Source: Apostichopus japonicus (Eukaryota > Echinodermata > Holothuroidea > Aspidochirotida > Stichopodidae). Taken from it: a stretch of 64,000 nucleotides of DNA. Location: positions 3,821,501 through 3,885,500 of the forward strand of contig NC_092572.1 of assembly GCF_037975245.1 (NCBI RefSeq), in the 5' to 3' direction. The position numbers and the translations under genes are program-made. Within the stretch, counting starts at the first letter, position 1; the number at the start of each line of letters is the position of its first letter. Shown here piece after piece: positions 11,032-23,700 of the stretch. The notes beneath the pieces were generated by a model, which made no database searches, was not told the origin of the DNA, and saw only the letters and a program-made list of their open reading frames with translations.

Positions 11032-13576
11032 CACCTTTAGTAGCCTAACCACGGCACGGTTCAAAGCAATGATGCATCTTGAGTAGCCTAACCAAGGTAC
11101 ACATCATATATATTAATGGTGCACCTTGAGTAGCCTAACCAAGGTACACATCATATAGATTAATGGTGCACCTTTAGTCGCCGAACCATGGTACACATCA
11201 TATAGATTAATGGTGCACCTTTAGTCGCCTAACCAAGGTACACATCATTGAGATTAATGGTGCACCTTTAGTCGCCGAACCATGGTACACATCATATAGA
11301 TTAATGGTGCACCTTTAGTAGCCGAACCATGGTACACATCATATAGATTAATGGTGCACCTTTAGTCGCCTAACCAAGGTACACATCATATAGATTAATG
11401 GTGCACCTTTAGTCGCCGAACCATGGTACACATCATATAGATTAATGGTGCACCTTTAGTAGCCTAACCATGGTACACATCATATAGATTAATGGTGCAC
11501 CTTTAGTAGCCGAACCACGGTACACATATAGATTAATGGTGCACCTTTAGTAGCCGAACCATGGTACACATCATATAGATAAATGGTGCACCTTGAGTAG
11601 CCTAACCAAGGTACACATCATATAGATTAATGGTGCACCTTTAGTCGCCGAACCACGGTACACATCATATAGATAGGTTAATGGTGCACCTTTAGTAGCC
11701 GAACCATGGTACACATCATATAGATTAATGGTGCACCTTTAGTAGCCGAACCATGGTACACATCATATAGATTAATGGTGCACCTTTAGTAGCCTAACCA
11801 CGGTACACATCATATAGATTAATGGTGCACCTTTAGTAGCCGAACCATGGTACACATCATATAGATTAATGGTGCACCTTTAGTAGCCGAACCATGGTAC
11901 ACATCATATAGATAAATGGTGCACCTTGAGTAGCCTAACCAAGGTACACATCATATAGATTAATGGTGCACCTTTAGTAGCCGAACCATGGTACACATCA
12001 TATAGATTAATGGTGCACCTTTAGTAGCCGAACCACGGTACACATATAGATTAATGGTGCACCTTTAGTCGCCGAACCATGGTACACATCATATAGATTA
12101 ATGGTGCACCTTTAGTCGCCTAACCAAGGTACACATCATTGAGATTAATGGTGCACCTTTAGTCGCCGAACCATGGTACACATCATATAGATTAATGGTG
12201 CACCTTTAGTAGCCGAACCATGGTACACATCATATAGATTAATGGTGCACCTTTAGTCGCCTAACCAAGGTACACATCATATAGATTAATGGTGCACCTT
12301 TAGTCGCCGAACCATGGTACACATCATATAGATTAATGGTGCACCTTTAGTAGCCTAACCATGGTACACATCATATAGATTAATGGTGCACCTTTAGTAG
12401 CCGAACCACGGTACACATATAGATTAATGGTGCACCTTTAGTAGCCGAACCATGGTACACATCATATAGATAAATGGTGCACCTTGAGTAGCCTAACCAA
12501 GGTACACATCATATAGATTAATGGTGCACCTTTAGTCGCCGAACCACGGTACACATCATATAGATAGGTTAATGGTGCACCTTTAGTAGCCGAACCATGG
12601 TACACATCATATAGATTAATGGTGCACCTTTAGTAGCCGAACCATGGTACACATCATATAGATTAATGGTGCACCTTTAGTAGCCTAACCACGGTACACA
12701 TCATATAGATTAATGGTGCACCTTTAGTAGCCGAACCATGGTACACATCATATAGATTAATGGTGCACCTTTAGTAGCCGAACCATGGTACACATCATAT
12801 AGATAAATGGTGCACCTTGAGTAGCCTAACCAAGGTACACATCATATAGATTAATGGTGCACCTTTAGTAGCCGAACCATGGTACACATCATATAGATTA
12901 ATGGTGCACCTTTAGTAGCCGAACCACGGTACACATATAGATTAATGGTGCACCTTTAGTAGCCTAACCATGGTACACATCATATAGATTAATGGTGCAC
13001 CTTTAGTAGCCTAACCACGGTACACATCATATAGATTAATGGTGCACCTTTAGTCGCCGAACCAAGGTACACATCATATAGATTAATGGTGCACCTTTAG
13101 TCGCCGAACCATGGTACACATCATATAGATAGGTTAATGGTGCACCTTTAGTAGCCGAACCATGGTACACATCATATAGATTAATGGTGCACCTTTAGTC
13201 GCCGAACCACGGTACACATCATATAGATAGGTTAATGGTGCACCTTTAGTAGCCTAACCAAGGTACACATCATATAGATTAATGGTGCACCTTTAGTCGC
13301 CGAACCACGGTACACATCATATAGATAGGTTAATGGTGCACCTTTAGTAGCCTAACCAAGGTACACATCATATAGATTAATGGTGCACCTTTAGTAGCCT
13401 AACCACGGTACACATCATATAGATTAATGGTGCACCTTTAGTAGCCGAACCATGGTACACATCATATAGATTAATGGTGCACCTTTAGTAGCCGAACCAT
13501 GGTACACATCATGTAGATTAATGGTGCACCTTTAGTAGCCGAACCATGGTACACATCATATAGATTAATGGTGCAC
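11032..13576 (+). repeat. Minisatellite of about 47-bp units with a higher-order repeat
   Basis: About 54 units of the type GGTGCACCTTTAGTAGCCGA plus ACCATGGTACACATCATATA run head to tail. Variants include a 4-bp shorter form (ACACATATAG) and a 4-bp longer form (ATAGATAGGTTAATGG). The rare CATTGAG variant occurs at 11246 and again at 12137, and the order of variants after it is the same in both places, so a block of about 891 bp has been duplicated inside the array. Many units contain CCAAGGTACAC, an AGGT word. No exon is recognisable at either edge. Confidence 0.92.
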
Positions 13577-13696
13577 GGCCTTTTAAAACGACCTGGAACT
13601 CTCACTCCACGATAGGAAACAGTACCAACCAAGTATGGTCTTGTGATACGCTTCCTGCATGCGATACTAACATTATTTAACCCTTTGTCAGTTCCA

Positions 13697-13856
13697 GGAT
13701 ATCAGCGGCGATCTAGGGAGTATCGTTACTCAAAAAATTTCTGTACGCTCCTCGCCAACCTGTGGTGTCGCTCCGCTTAGATAGTGTCGAAAGCGCCCCT
13801 ACACTGCAGACCATTCTCGCCCCCCCCCCCGACCAATACTCCTAGCTCCGCCATTT
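13697..13856 (-). mobile_element. Truncated CAGTGGCGGAGC-family MITE
   Basis: On the minus strand this reads from the GGCGGAGCTAGGAGTATTGG end into CTAAGCGGAGCGACACCACA, matching 6525-6923 and 42961-43333. The other end is missing, and the next base begins the large inverted-repeat element. Confidence 0.6.
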
Positions 13857-14162
13857 AGACCGGCAGCCCAGAGCACTTTGATCAAACGAACGAGGTACCA
13901 ATATCTGAGTATTGGAACATTTGTGGAAAAACCCAGTATATCCAAAAGTGGACGTCTGCCGTGGTCGCTCTGCTGCATGTGGCCCATGGGGCCGGTTAAA
14001 GGGGGCCAAAAAATGCATCTGATCAAACGAACGAGGTACCACTTGAAACCAATGTCAACTTAATGCATGAATGCCACATAGTACTGAATGGCCCATGACA
14101 GACAAATTTTCTGCTGCAAAGGGCCCGCCAGACGCCCCAAAAGGGCCCCTAAAAATGCATCT

Positions 14163-15540
14163 GATCAAACGAACGAGGTACCACTTGAAACCAATGTCAA
14201 CTTAATGCATGAATGCCACAAAGTAATGAATGGCCCATGCCAGACAAATTTTCTGCTGCTAAGGGCCCGCCAGACGCCCCTAAATATGGCCCAAATGCCC
14301 ATTATCGTAGCATTGACCCAGATTAAATATGCAAGGTACCACTCAAAACCGGTTTGGAATGTTCGGGTTGACCTTACAGACTATGGAAATCATCATGCCA
14401 GACAAATTTTCTGCTACAAAGGGCCCGCCAGACGCCCCAAAAGGGCCCCTTAAAATGAATTTGATCAAACGAACGAGGTACCACTTGAAACCAATGTCAA
14501 CTTAATGCATGAATGCCACAAAGTACTGAATGGCCTATGCCAGACAAATTTTCTGCTGCTAAGGGCCCACCAGACGCCCCCAAATATGGCCCAAATGCCC
14601 ATTACCGTAGCATTGACCCAGATTAAATATGCAAGGTACCACTCAAAACCGGTTTGGAATGTTCGGGTTGATCTTACAGACTATGGAAATCCTCATGCCA
14701 GACAAATTTTCTGCTACAAAGGCCCGCCAGACGCCCCAAAAGGGCCCATAAAAATGCATCTGATCAAACGAACGAGGTACCACTTGAAACCAATGTCAAC
14801 TTAATGCATGAATGCCACAAAGTACTGAATGGCCCATGCCAGACAAATTTTCTACTGCTAAGGGCCCGCCAGACGCCCCCAAATATGGCCCAAATGCCCA
14901 TTAGCGTAGCATTGACCCAGATTAAATATGCAAGGTACCACTCAAAATCGGTTTGGAATGTTCGGGTTGATCTTACAGACTATGGAAATCATCATGCCAG
15001 ACAAATTTTCTGCTACAAAGGGCCCGCCAGACGCCCCAAAAGGGCCCATAAAAATGCATCTGATCAAACGAACGAGGTACCACTTGAAACCAATGTCAAC
15101 TTAATGCATGAATGCCACAAAGTACTGAATGGCCTATGCCAGACAAATTTTCTACTGCTAAGGGCCCGCCAGACGCCCCCAAATATGGCCCAAATGCCCA
15201 TTAGCGTAGCATTGACCCAGATTAAATATGCAAGGTACCACTCAAAATCGGTTTGGAATGTTCGGGTTGATCTTACAGACTATGGAAATCATCATGCCAG
15301 ACAAATTTTCTGCTACAAAGGGCCCGCCAGACGCCCCAAAAAGGCCCATAAAAATGCATTTGATCAAACGAACGAGGTACCACTTGAAACCAATGTCAAC
15401 TTAATGCATGAATGCCACAAAGTACTGAATGGCCTATGCCAGACAAATTTTCTACTGCTAAGGGCCCGCCAGACGCCCCCAAATATGGCCCAAAACGCCC
15501 GTTATCGTAGCATTGACCCAGATTAAATATGCAAGATACC
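14163..15540 (+). repeat. Tandem 300-bp units in the left arm
   Basis: The motif GATCAAACGAACGAGGTACC recurs at about 14163, 14463, 14763, 15063 and 15363, a spacing of 300 bp. Each unit also contains CAGACAAATTTTCTGCTGCT and a CCCAGATTAAATATGCAAGG block. The open frames of up to 240 codons through it follow from the 300-bp period and are not read as a gene. The right arm has only about one such unit. Confidence 0.85.
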
Positions 15541-15933
15541 ACTCAAAACCGGTTTGGATCCACACAAAAACAATATTAAATGCAAAGGTACTTTCCACAG
15601 AGTAAAGAACTGCCAATGCAAGACAAATTTTCTTCTGCATAGGTCCCACCAGATAGAAAGAATAGGTGGCCCAATGTGGCCCTATATATGGGTCTAAAGA
15701 ATTGGATATATGTGCCTTGTAACATGACATTTCAAGCTCATGATTATATTGTTTCCAGCATAAATTGGAGTTACTGTACACAAGACCAGTGTTTTATCTT
15801 ATTTAGCTATTCGCTGCTCTAAGCAAAGTAAAGATAACACTTTCACCAAAGCCTCTAAATATTTTGGGATTTGCTGGCCTGGGCAAAAATTACAGTTCCC
15901 CACATTATAATTCTAACACTCTGAGGAAGAGTC

Positions 15934-16158
15934 TTGCCTGGCTTGGATCCACAGAACTACGGTTGGAAGAGCAAGAATGGGTGCTACAGCCCTGACTGGT
16001 TTGAGGGACCGGCTCTCCCAGATCATCTATTCCAAGAGGGGGAACTGAGCGAAGATTTTCAAAGTAGCCGACCAGACGTGGCTTCCGAGTTTGATGGCGA
16101 TGATTCAAGTACTGAACCATCTTGGAGTGATGACTCCGACAATGAAACATTGATTTGA
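15934..16158 (+). CDS. Small acidic ORF, possible transposon-protein C-terminus
   Basis: The 74-codon frame has a Tyr/Trp-rich start (NYGWKSKNGCYSPDWFEG) and then a strongly acidic, serine-rich tail (about residues 45-74) that ends at a TGA. It sits in the centre of the large inverted-repeat element. The Tyr-Gly-Trp ... Trp-Phe-X-Gly pattern followed by an acidic tail reminds me of C-termini of proteins carried by invertebrate mobile elements, but I cannot name the family. There is no long upstream frame attached, so if real it is the remnant of a larger protein. Confidence 0.3.
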   Translation: MPGLDPQNYGWKSKNGCYSPDWFEGPALPDHLFQEGELSEDFQSSRPDVASEFDGDDSSTEPSWSDDSDNETLI

Positions 16159-16714
16159 GCTTCCATTGTCTTTTTAGAATCAAGTTCATGGGAATACTTA
16201 ATTTTCATAAACTTAGAGATCTGTCTGAATGGCAAATGCAGTGTCTTTTTACAATGCACACACTCCAGTGTTTAATCACTGTCAAGAGACATGAATTCTC
16301 AGTTCTTATACTTCGAACCTAACATGTGTCATGTTCAGAGTAATCACATAATGATCTTTTGTTACTATCTTTGCCAATTATGATTTTACTACATTTTAAA
16401 CTAGCAAGATGACTTTCTTCAAAGGTAAAAGATCCCTTCATAGATGAAAACAAAAACCCTCATCTAGCATTCATATTTCTGAAAAATGGATGCCACATCT
16501 ATTTGTTGGACTTGTTACAAGCTATTCGAATTGAATTAGTGTAATGATGGAAGTTCTAAAAGACCAAGATGGAGTAATATACGCCAATTACTCATTTTAT
16601 ATTTTGTATCAGGGAATGGAGTCATACGTGGTGATATCAGTATTTGTTTGTTCAATCTTAGCATTTTAAGTCCTTTAAAGAGTGTACCTAGCATAAAGGT
16701 ACATATACATTTCT

Positions 16715-16807
16715 ATGCTTCAATTATGTATCTTTTAAAAACCATATTGGACAGTTTCAAGTTGAAACTGTCCAATATGGTTTTTAAAAGATACATAATT
16801 GAAGCAT
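16715..16807. repeat. Perfect 93-bp palindrome with 1-nt loop
   Basis: 16715-16760 is the exact reverse complement of 16762-16807 with a single G (16761) between. The arms include GTATCTTTTAAAAACCATAT and ACAGTTTCAA. A transcript would fold into a 46-bp perfect stem. It could be a transposon end, a hairpin RNA source or a fold-back assembly artefact. Confidence 0.9.
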
Positions 16808-18589
16808 TACTTTCAACCCAAACCTTTATCGTTAAGTACACGTTATAAAGCATTTTCACCATTGTTTGATAATTGTTTCTTTGTCTGAGCTTAAGAAACA
16901 AAACAATCTCTTTTGTTCGACTACATGTATGTCTTAAGATGACACTTGAGCGTTCTTTCTCAAGATTTTAAACTTTGTAGATTTACAATGCTAACGTAAA
17001 CACAGTGTTTTAAGATACAAAATGATTTTTGGTTTCTTATTTACAATTCATAAACTGATTTTAATCTGCTCCAATGTTTCCAGCGAAACAAAGTAACTGT
17101 CAAGTTAAACACTGCTCACGATACAAAGTACTGACTGGATAAAAGGAAAAAGAATAGATAAAAGGAACAAGAATGGATTTGAGAATGCATTATAACTGTC
17201 AGGATCTCCCTCAAAGACTGAGTTCGCGTCATTTTTGTTTTGCTCAATGAAATGTTCAGTAATTGATACACCTACTAGTATACTAATCTCATTATTCCAT
17301 TGGCCTATGTAGCGGGAAGGAATTTGAATAATTCAGGATGTTCTTGATTGTTATAGATTGGTTTCTTGTGGCATCTTAACTATTTAAACTGCATATTTCT
17401 TTTACATGTGGAGGGCCTTTTGCAGAAGAAAATTTGTATTGCATTGGCATTTCTTTACTCTGTGGAATGTTACAAATGTCATGTCACAAGGCACATATAT
17501 TCTGCATCAATATACAATCCATTAGGCCCATATAGGGCCGCATTGGGCAACCTATTCTTTCTATCTGGTGGGACCTATGCAGAAGAAAATTTGTCTTGCA
17601 TTGGCAGTTCTTTAATCTGTGGAAAGTACCTTTGCATTTGATATTTGTTTTTTTTTGTGGTACCAACTATGATTGATCATAGCCCATTTGGGGGCCCTTT
17701 TTTTTTAGTGTGTCTGTTGGCCCCTTTGTAGCAGAAAATTTGTCTGGCATGATTATTTGCATAGTCTGTAAGATCAACCCGAACATTCTAAACCGGTTTT
17801 GAGTAGTACCTTGCATATTTAATCTGGGTCAATGCTACGATAATGGGCATTTGGGCCATATTTAGGGGCGTCTGGAGGGCCCTTAGCAGCAGAAAATTTG
17901 TCTGGCATGGGCCATTCATTACTTTGTGGCATTCATGCATTAAGTTGACATTGGTTTCAAGTGGTACCTCGTTCGTTTGATCAAATTCATTTTAAGGGGC
18001 CCTTTTGGGGCGTCTGGCGGGCCCTTTGTAGCAGAAAATTTGTCTGGCATGATTATTTCCATAGTCTGTAAGGTCAACCCGAACATTCCAAACCGGTTTT
18101 GAGTGGTACCTTGCATATTTAATCTGGGTCAATGCTACGATAATGGGCATTTGGGCCATATTTGGGGGCGTCTGGCGGGCCCTTAGCAGCAGAAAATTTG
18201 TCTGGCATGGGCCATTCATTACTTTGTGGCATTCATGCATTAAGTTGACATTGGTTTCAAGTGGTACCTCGTTCGTTTGATCAGATGCATTTTTAGGGGC
18301 CCTTTTGGGGCGTCTGGCGGGCCCTTTGCAGCAGAAAATTTGTCTGTCATGGGCCATTCAGTACTATGTGGCATTCATGCATTAAGTTGACATTGGTTTC
18401 AAGTGGTACCTCGTTCGTTTGATCAGATGCATTTTTTGGCCCCCTTTAACCGGCCCCATGGGCCACATGCAGCAGAGCGACCACGGCAGACGTCCACTTT
18501 TGGATATACTGGGTTTTTCCACAAATGTTCCAATACTCAGATATTGGTACCTCGTTCGTTTGATCAAAGTGCTCTGGGCTGCCGGTCTA

Positions 18590-19387
18590 ATTGCAGAACG
18601 GGCATCATTTGAGAATAATTACTTAGGTTAGGATGATAACGTTGTTGAGATTTATATTTCGTCTCATGAAAAGCTTGATCTGCACGAACGCAGGCTACCG
18701 TTCGAACATGTACTGTCAGATTGCTAACGGCGGTTACACCTATCATACATACGCCGCGCTTGTGCAAAAACGGCAAGGAAACTTGTGTTGCTAAGAAACA
18801 ACGAATCCAGTCGTCTGCTTCTCGTGCCTGATGTGGATGTGGATGATGATTTTCGATTATTTGAAAAATAATACTCAAAAATATCATTTTGTTTGAAATG
18901 GAAAGTTGCGATAAGAAATGAAAAAATATGTACCACTTAGCTAAACAAATGACACTCTTCTCGTAGCTTCATGAGGAATGTGGTAGCTATGAGAATTAGA
19001 ACATTAGTTGTTGCACAATACACATTCAAGGGCACTTTAATTGTTGAGGCATACCGAGTGACATTTCACATGTTTTGTGTTTTTTTTTGGAGGGTCGGGC
19101 GGGGGGGGGTAATAACGCGTCTCCTCATTGACCACAGAATAAATCATTTTCTGTGCGCATCGTCATAGTCGGTCCACGTGTACGCTGATGGAAGCACGTA
19201 CCGCGCTGCGAACTTTTTCCCCAAACATTACGGAGTTTTCAGCCATTTAGATTGCCCGTGACGTCACCATCAATAATAACCATATCGATTGGAACTTGGA
19301 AGACATACACTGAATCAGAAGAATGATAAGGTCCACGGGTCTTGAAATGTCAAAACATGAATGAGTTTATTGATCGACGTCACTGAA
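18590..19387. other. No gene recognised
   Basis: Mixed-composition DNA without recognisable exons, containing a run of G at 19101-19108. The open frames of 107 and 70 codons on the minus strand resemble no family I know. Confidence 0.4.
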
Positions 19388-20250
19388 ACATGGACGTAGC
19401 CAGGGGGGGGGGGGGGCAGGGGGAGCGACTGCTCCCAAAATGTTTAAAAACTGTTGATTTTTTAGCATGGTATTTTGTCAGTGCTCTTTTGATCTTGAAT
19501 ACTCGTCAGCTCCGTTAACTCGATTATAATTGTAGTAACATTCAGGCCTACTGATTCAACTACTTACATAGTTTGGCAGCTGCAATTAAGCTAATTTTAC
19601 CCTATAGCCTATTACAAGCCTACAGTTGGTCACTGCGTAATAAATACATATTGCCTACCTAACCGCACTCGATTGAGTGTCACGAACCGTATGCACAACG
19701 ACGTCGACAACGTTCGTTCTCATCCTTTCTATGATTCGTCCTAAGTTGTTGCACGAACAGCATGTTATGAAGCTAAGCTAGCAATCGTACATGATACGCA
19801 TTTCCTATCAATAATTATTAAACTGCTTATACACGTACTGCGATAACGATATTTGTTTTTAAAAACAAATATCGTTATCGGAGTGTATTAGGCCACTGCA
19901 CAGCTGTCTTACAAAATATGAAATTTTATATTGTCCATCAGTTAAGTTCGTCAAATGTATTAAAGTCCAGACATTGGACATTAAACAAGAATCATCCTAC
20001 TGGAAATATTGTAAAAGAGCACTATTTTTGCCTATCTGATATATTAAGTAAATGAACAAACAAAATCTGCTGATAATATGATATCATATGATAATGATGA
20101 AACTGGCACAACCAGATCGCTTCTAAGGACCTTCAAGTTTTCATAAAATATCTCAAAGGGGAGGGGGACACCCGCTCCCCTTAGACCCCTCCCCCATATC
20201 AATCGCAAAAAAGTGCCCCCACCTTTCAAATTCCTGGCTACGTCGCTGAT
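19388..20250. mobile_element. Candidate MITE bounded by CGTAGCCAGG ends
   Basis: GGACGTAGCCAGGGGG near 19392 is inverted as CCTGGCTACGTCGCTG near 20234-20249, and a GGGGAGGGGGACACC..CTCCCCTTAGACCCCTCC block close to the right end resembles the CAGGGGCGTAGC elements. The target duplication is not clear. The perfect 40-bp palindrome lies inside it. Confidence 0.4.
19841..19880. repeat. Perfect 40-bp palindrome
   Basis: CGATAACGATATTTGTTTTT is followed directly by its exact reverse complement. Flanking TACAC and GTGTA extend the pairing imperfectly. Confidence 0.85.
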
Positions 20251-20488
20251 TCGCGCGACTAGATTATGACTCTAGTTAATCTGAATTTTCCTGTCTAAAA
20301 CTTGCAACATGGTATGCGAATAATCAAGGCTAGAACACAAGTTTTTACACATTGCAAACCTGTTTGGGGTAAACAAATTCGCTACGGGTCGTCCTAACAG
20401 GCCAGCAGAGCGATTCATCGAGCACTCTAATAATGGATAGCCCCCTCTAATTAGCTGTGCTTTGCTAAGTATAGTACAAGTGCTTCCA

Positions 20489-20496
20489 TATATAAA
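20489..20496 (+). promoter_or_regulatory. Candidate TATA box of MAEL
   Basis: TATATAAA lies 78 bp upstream of the MAEL start codon. A start about 30 bp downstream would leave a 5' leader of roughly 50 bases. This is inferred from sequence and position only. Confidence 0.45.
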
Positions 20497-20573
20497 TTAA
20501 GTCCGCAAAGTTGCCGAGAACAACTGAGTTGGGTCCATAGGCTGCAAACACCCGTACACTTTTTGATCAGGCA

Positions 20574-20711
20574 ATGGCTCCCAAAAAGAAAAAGAACGTG
20601 ACCAATGGGTTCACTATGTACATGCTGGAAATGCAGAGAGAAATCTCAGAGCAAGAAGGACGTCGTGTACCAATCCCACAATTGGTAGAAGTTGCAAATC
20701 CACAATGGAAG
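20574..20711 (+). CDS. MAEL: MAEL exon 1
   Basis: It encodes residues 1-46, the first half of the HMG-box-like domain, with basic KKKK after the start. Donor AAG|GTTAGA, phase 0. Confidence 0.9.
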
Positions 20712-23700
20712 GTTAGACGTTACAATTAACAGTAGTGTATGGCTAAGTTAAAGGCTAGGCTCCTGCCTAGGCATGTCAACACAGGCTAAGGTGGAAGTTT
20801 GTAAATAAAAACGATGACGCTCAGACAGTTGGTTTTATATGGCCTAATGCAATGGCCTAGCCTTGGGGACAAACTCAAACGAATGACAGCGAATGACAAT
20901 TGACTTTGTACAGGGTTAATTATCATTTGCGAATGACAACGAAGGACAACGAAGGACAGTGTTGAGAAGAGATATATAGAATGATTAACGGAGTGGAGTA
21001 AATGCGGTTTTTGGTTTTCTGCGCAAAAATGATAAATGGGGAAAATCACATGTTACGTGGTTGCAGGGTTTTGGTGTAATTTACGGATAGAAACCACAGG
21101 GAAAGTTTGTGTGAGAATGCGCTTGAGTGCTGTGCTTTTTACCTCTGTAGATTTATAGAGAAATATATCTGAAGCCGTTTCAAGATTAAAGTATTGTTAG
21201 TTTCTAACAATTAATATCGGAAAAATGAGGTTAATTTTTTTTTTTAAATCAGACTTACAATCTTGTCCGTACTTTACTAGATGTAGATACCCACGAAATC
21301 TGAACTGTGATATCCGGTTGAAGCAAATGTCTGTGCTGTCAATTACTGTCATTCGTTTTAGTCAACGCAATTTTGTAGTGTGTACAACATATTGTCATTC
21401 GTTATGTGTAACGCAATTGTCATTCGTTTTAGTAACACCCTAGCCTTGGCCTTATCATGATGCCAATATTATTAATGGCGATCATATTTACCCATTGGCT
21501 GAATAAGCGATTTGTTTGTGCCTATTTACCTCACTAATACCTGAGACAGTGATAGTTGGTTAAGAAAGAGTGCTTATTTACCAGATTTTGGGTTTAATAT
21601 CCCTGATGTAGTGCATATTTGACCATCAGGACAGTAACCGTAACAAGTCAAACAAGTAAGTAGAACTGATAAGTCCAACCTTGCAGTTGCAAAGTTACGT
21701 GTAGCCAAAGTATAAAACTAATAAAGGCCTAGCCTAAATCATAAATGGACCTAGGCCTAAGACAGAATGCACAGTTTCACTTTTTCTTTGTCGGGAGGAC
21801 TCCATAATCTCCCTTCAATGACCTTAGGGCAAATGCCAACCCCCCTCCCCCCCATGACCCCCTCCCAAGTGCTTACAAGTATATCTGACAAATATATTTA
21901 AATTCCTGTGGGTAGGCTCAATGGTCTTTTATGCAATTACACTACATTAAAGGTAGTGTAATGCATCTGAACACTTTTTAACTGTTACGATAGGATGCAT
22001 ATAGACATAAGTTCCTTCCTGTTAAACTTTATGAGTCTCCCAGCTCACAGGCTGTGATTGGGTAATAAGCAAGATTGCCACGCTTATTCACCCGACAATC
22101 AAGTAAACCTTGTATACACTTTACAAATTTTACAATCCCTATCTTTGCTAATCTACTGTGGCTTCATATTTCACAGTAAACTTTTTCCTAGGCACAAAAT
22201 GTAGCACTGTAGGTAAGGTTTTGACAATGTCTAGGCCTAAGCTAAAACTTGCGCAAAATTAAGATGACCTGTGTAAACAGTGGTTGGTAGATTTCATGAT
22301 AAATACAGTATTGCCAAACTGAAAAAACAAAACTGTCATTTCTGTGGCTGGGAGGAAGCATAGTTGAGGCTAATTAAGTGCATTGAGGTTCATAAATTTG
22401 TTCACCTTGCTCAAAGAGGCTTAGCATTTCAGTTTCAGAAAAATAGGTCTTTGTAAGTTTGTGATCTATAGCTTTTTTCCAATTTGGCAATTAAAAAAAA
22501 ACGCATCTCCATCCAACTCATTTATCATACAACAAAAGTTCAAATTATTTCACGTTCTTTAATCAGATCCTATCTTATTGCATGTAGTGTGAAGGGTCTC
22601 ATATCAAATGCTACACAATATGAACTCTTTCTTTCTTTCTTCTTTAATCGTATTGTGTATCAAGTGTGTAAAGGGCTTGAAGGTATTTAAGTTTTAACTA
22701 AATATTGACATCTCTCAACAGGCACTGTCTGCAGATCAAAAAGCTCATTACAATAATGAAGCAAAAAGGCACAAGAAAGGTCCGAAAAATGGCCCATTAG
22801 AAGGTCAGGGGAATAAACAAGGAGCTAGATCAACTGACCACAGGATGGATACCACAAGAAATTACATATCTGTGAGTGATTATTTCCTGTACATAATCTT
22901 GTCTCAAGTTACAATCATTGTATGGTCTAGACCAGGGGTGAGCAACCTTTTTGAATGGATGGGCCAAATGTAAGGAGGGAAAAATTGATTGGGCTGCACC
23001 TAACCAACGACCTACTGTTGATTTCAAATCTTTGATTCCGAGGACTTTCAAGCAATAGGTGTGTGTACTTACTATGTATTCACAAAAACATAATGTCAAT
23101 ACAGTACAGTTGATAATTAATCGTTATATTAGGCCTACCTGACAGCATCATTAGTGCCGATAAATTCTAAGCAGCTAACTCATTTATTGTTATGATGTAA
23201 AATAGATTGATTTTTTTTCTTTTTCTTGAGACATCTCACAGGCCGCAAAAAAATCACTGGCGAGCTGCATGTGGCCCGCGGGCTTTACATAGGTTGCCCA
23301 CCCCAGGACTATACTCTCTGTGGATGGAGATGATGAGCTGTCTCCATACCAAAATTTCTTAAAGTTCATAAGACTTGAATTCCTCTAGACACACCGAGGT
23401 GGTGTCCAAATTGGAAAAGAAATCTAGATATTTACTCTAGTAATTAAGTGTAGAACTTTCTGTTTCCTTTCTGTTCATACAGTTTTGCAGTTTTTGTTAT
23501 AATCAATGTAAAACTAAGTGAGTTGGGAAATATTGTCCAAGGGTGCCCTGCAATTACCCTGAAAATACAAAATAAGACGTACTTCCTAGAATTTGAATTA
23601 ATTACTGGAATGAAGGGAAGAAAGAAATTTCAGTACTAAGATCTTCTAAGTACTTGCAAATCTATCATAATTCCATTCAAGATTTTATAAGTTACCAATT

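Larger units (their letters stand above)
13856..18589. mobile_element. Large transposon-like element with long inverted arms
   Basis: The left arm starts TAGACCGGCAGCCCAGAGC and the right arm ends GCTCTGGGCTGCCGGTCTA. The arms pair inward over roughly 1.1 kb (right 17475-18589) and 1.9 kb (left 13856-15735), with the left longer because it has more internal tandem units. Flanking TA on both sides would fit a TA target-site duplication. The central 1.7 kb holds an acidic ORF and a perfect palindrome. I infer a non-autonomous or decayed DNA transposon; the superfamily is uncertain. Confidence 0.65.

Noticed and set aside
11032-13576. CRISPR-like array
   Set aside because: The regular spacing comes from near-identical units with no unique spacers, in a eukaryotic genome. 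It is a minisatellite.
14088-15526. Frames of 99-240 codons with repeated MHECHK segments
   Set aside because: They arise from the 300-bp tandem units in the large inverted-repeat element and appear inverted in the right arm with different lengths.
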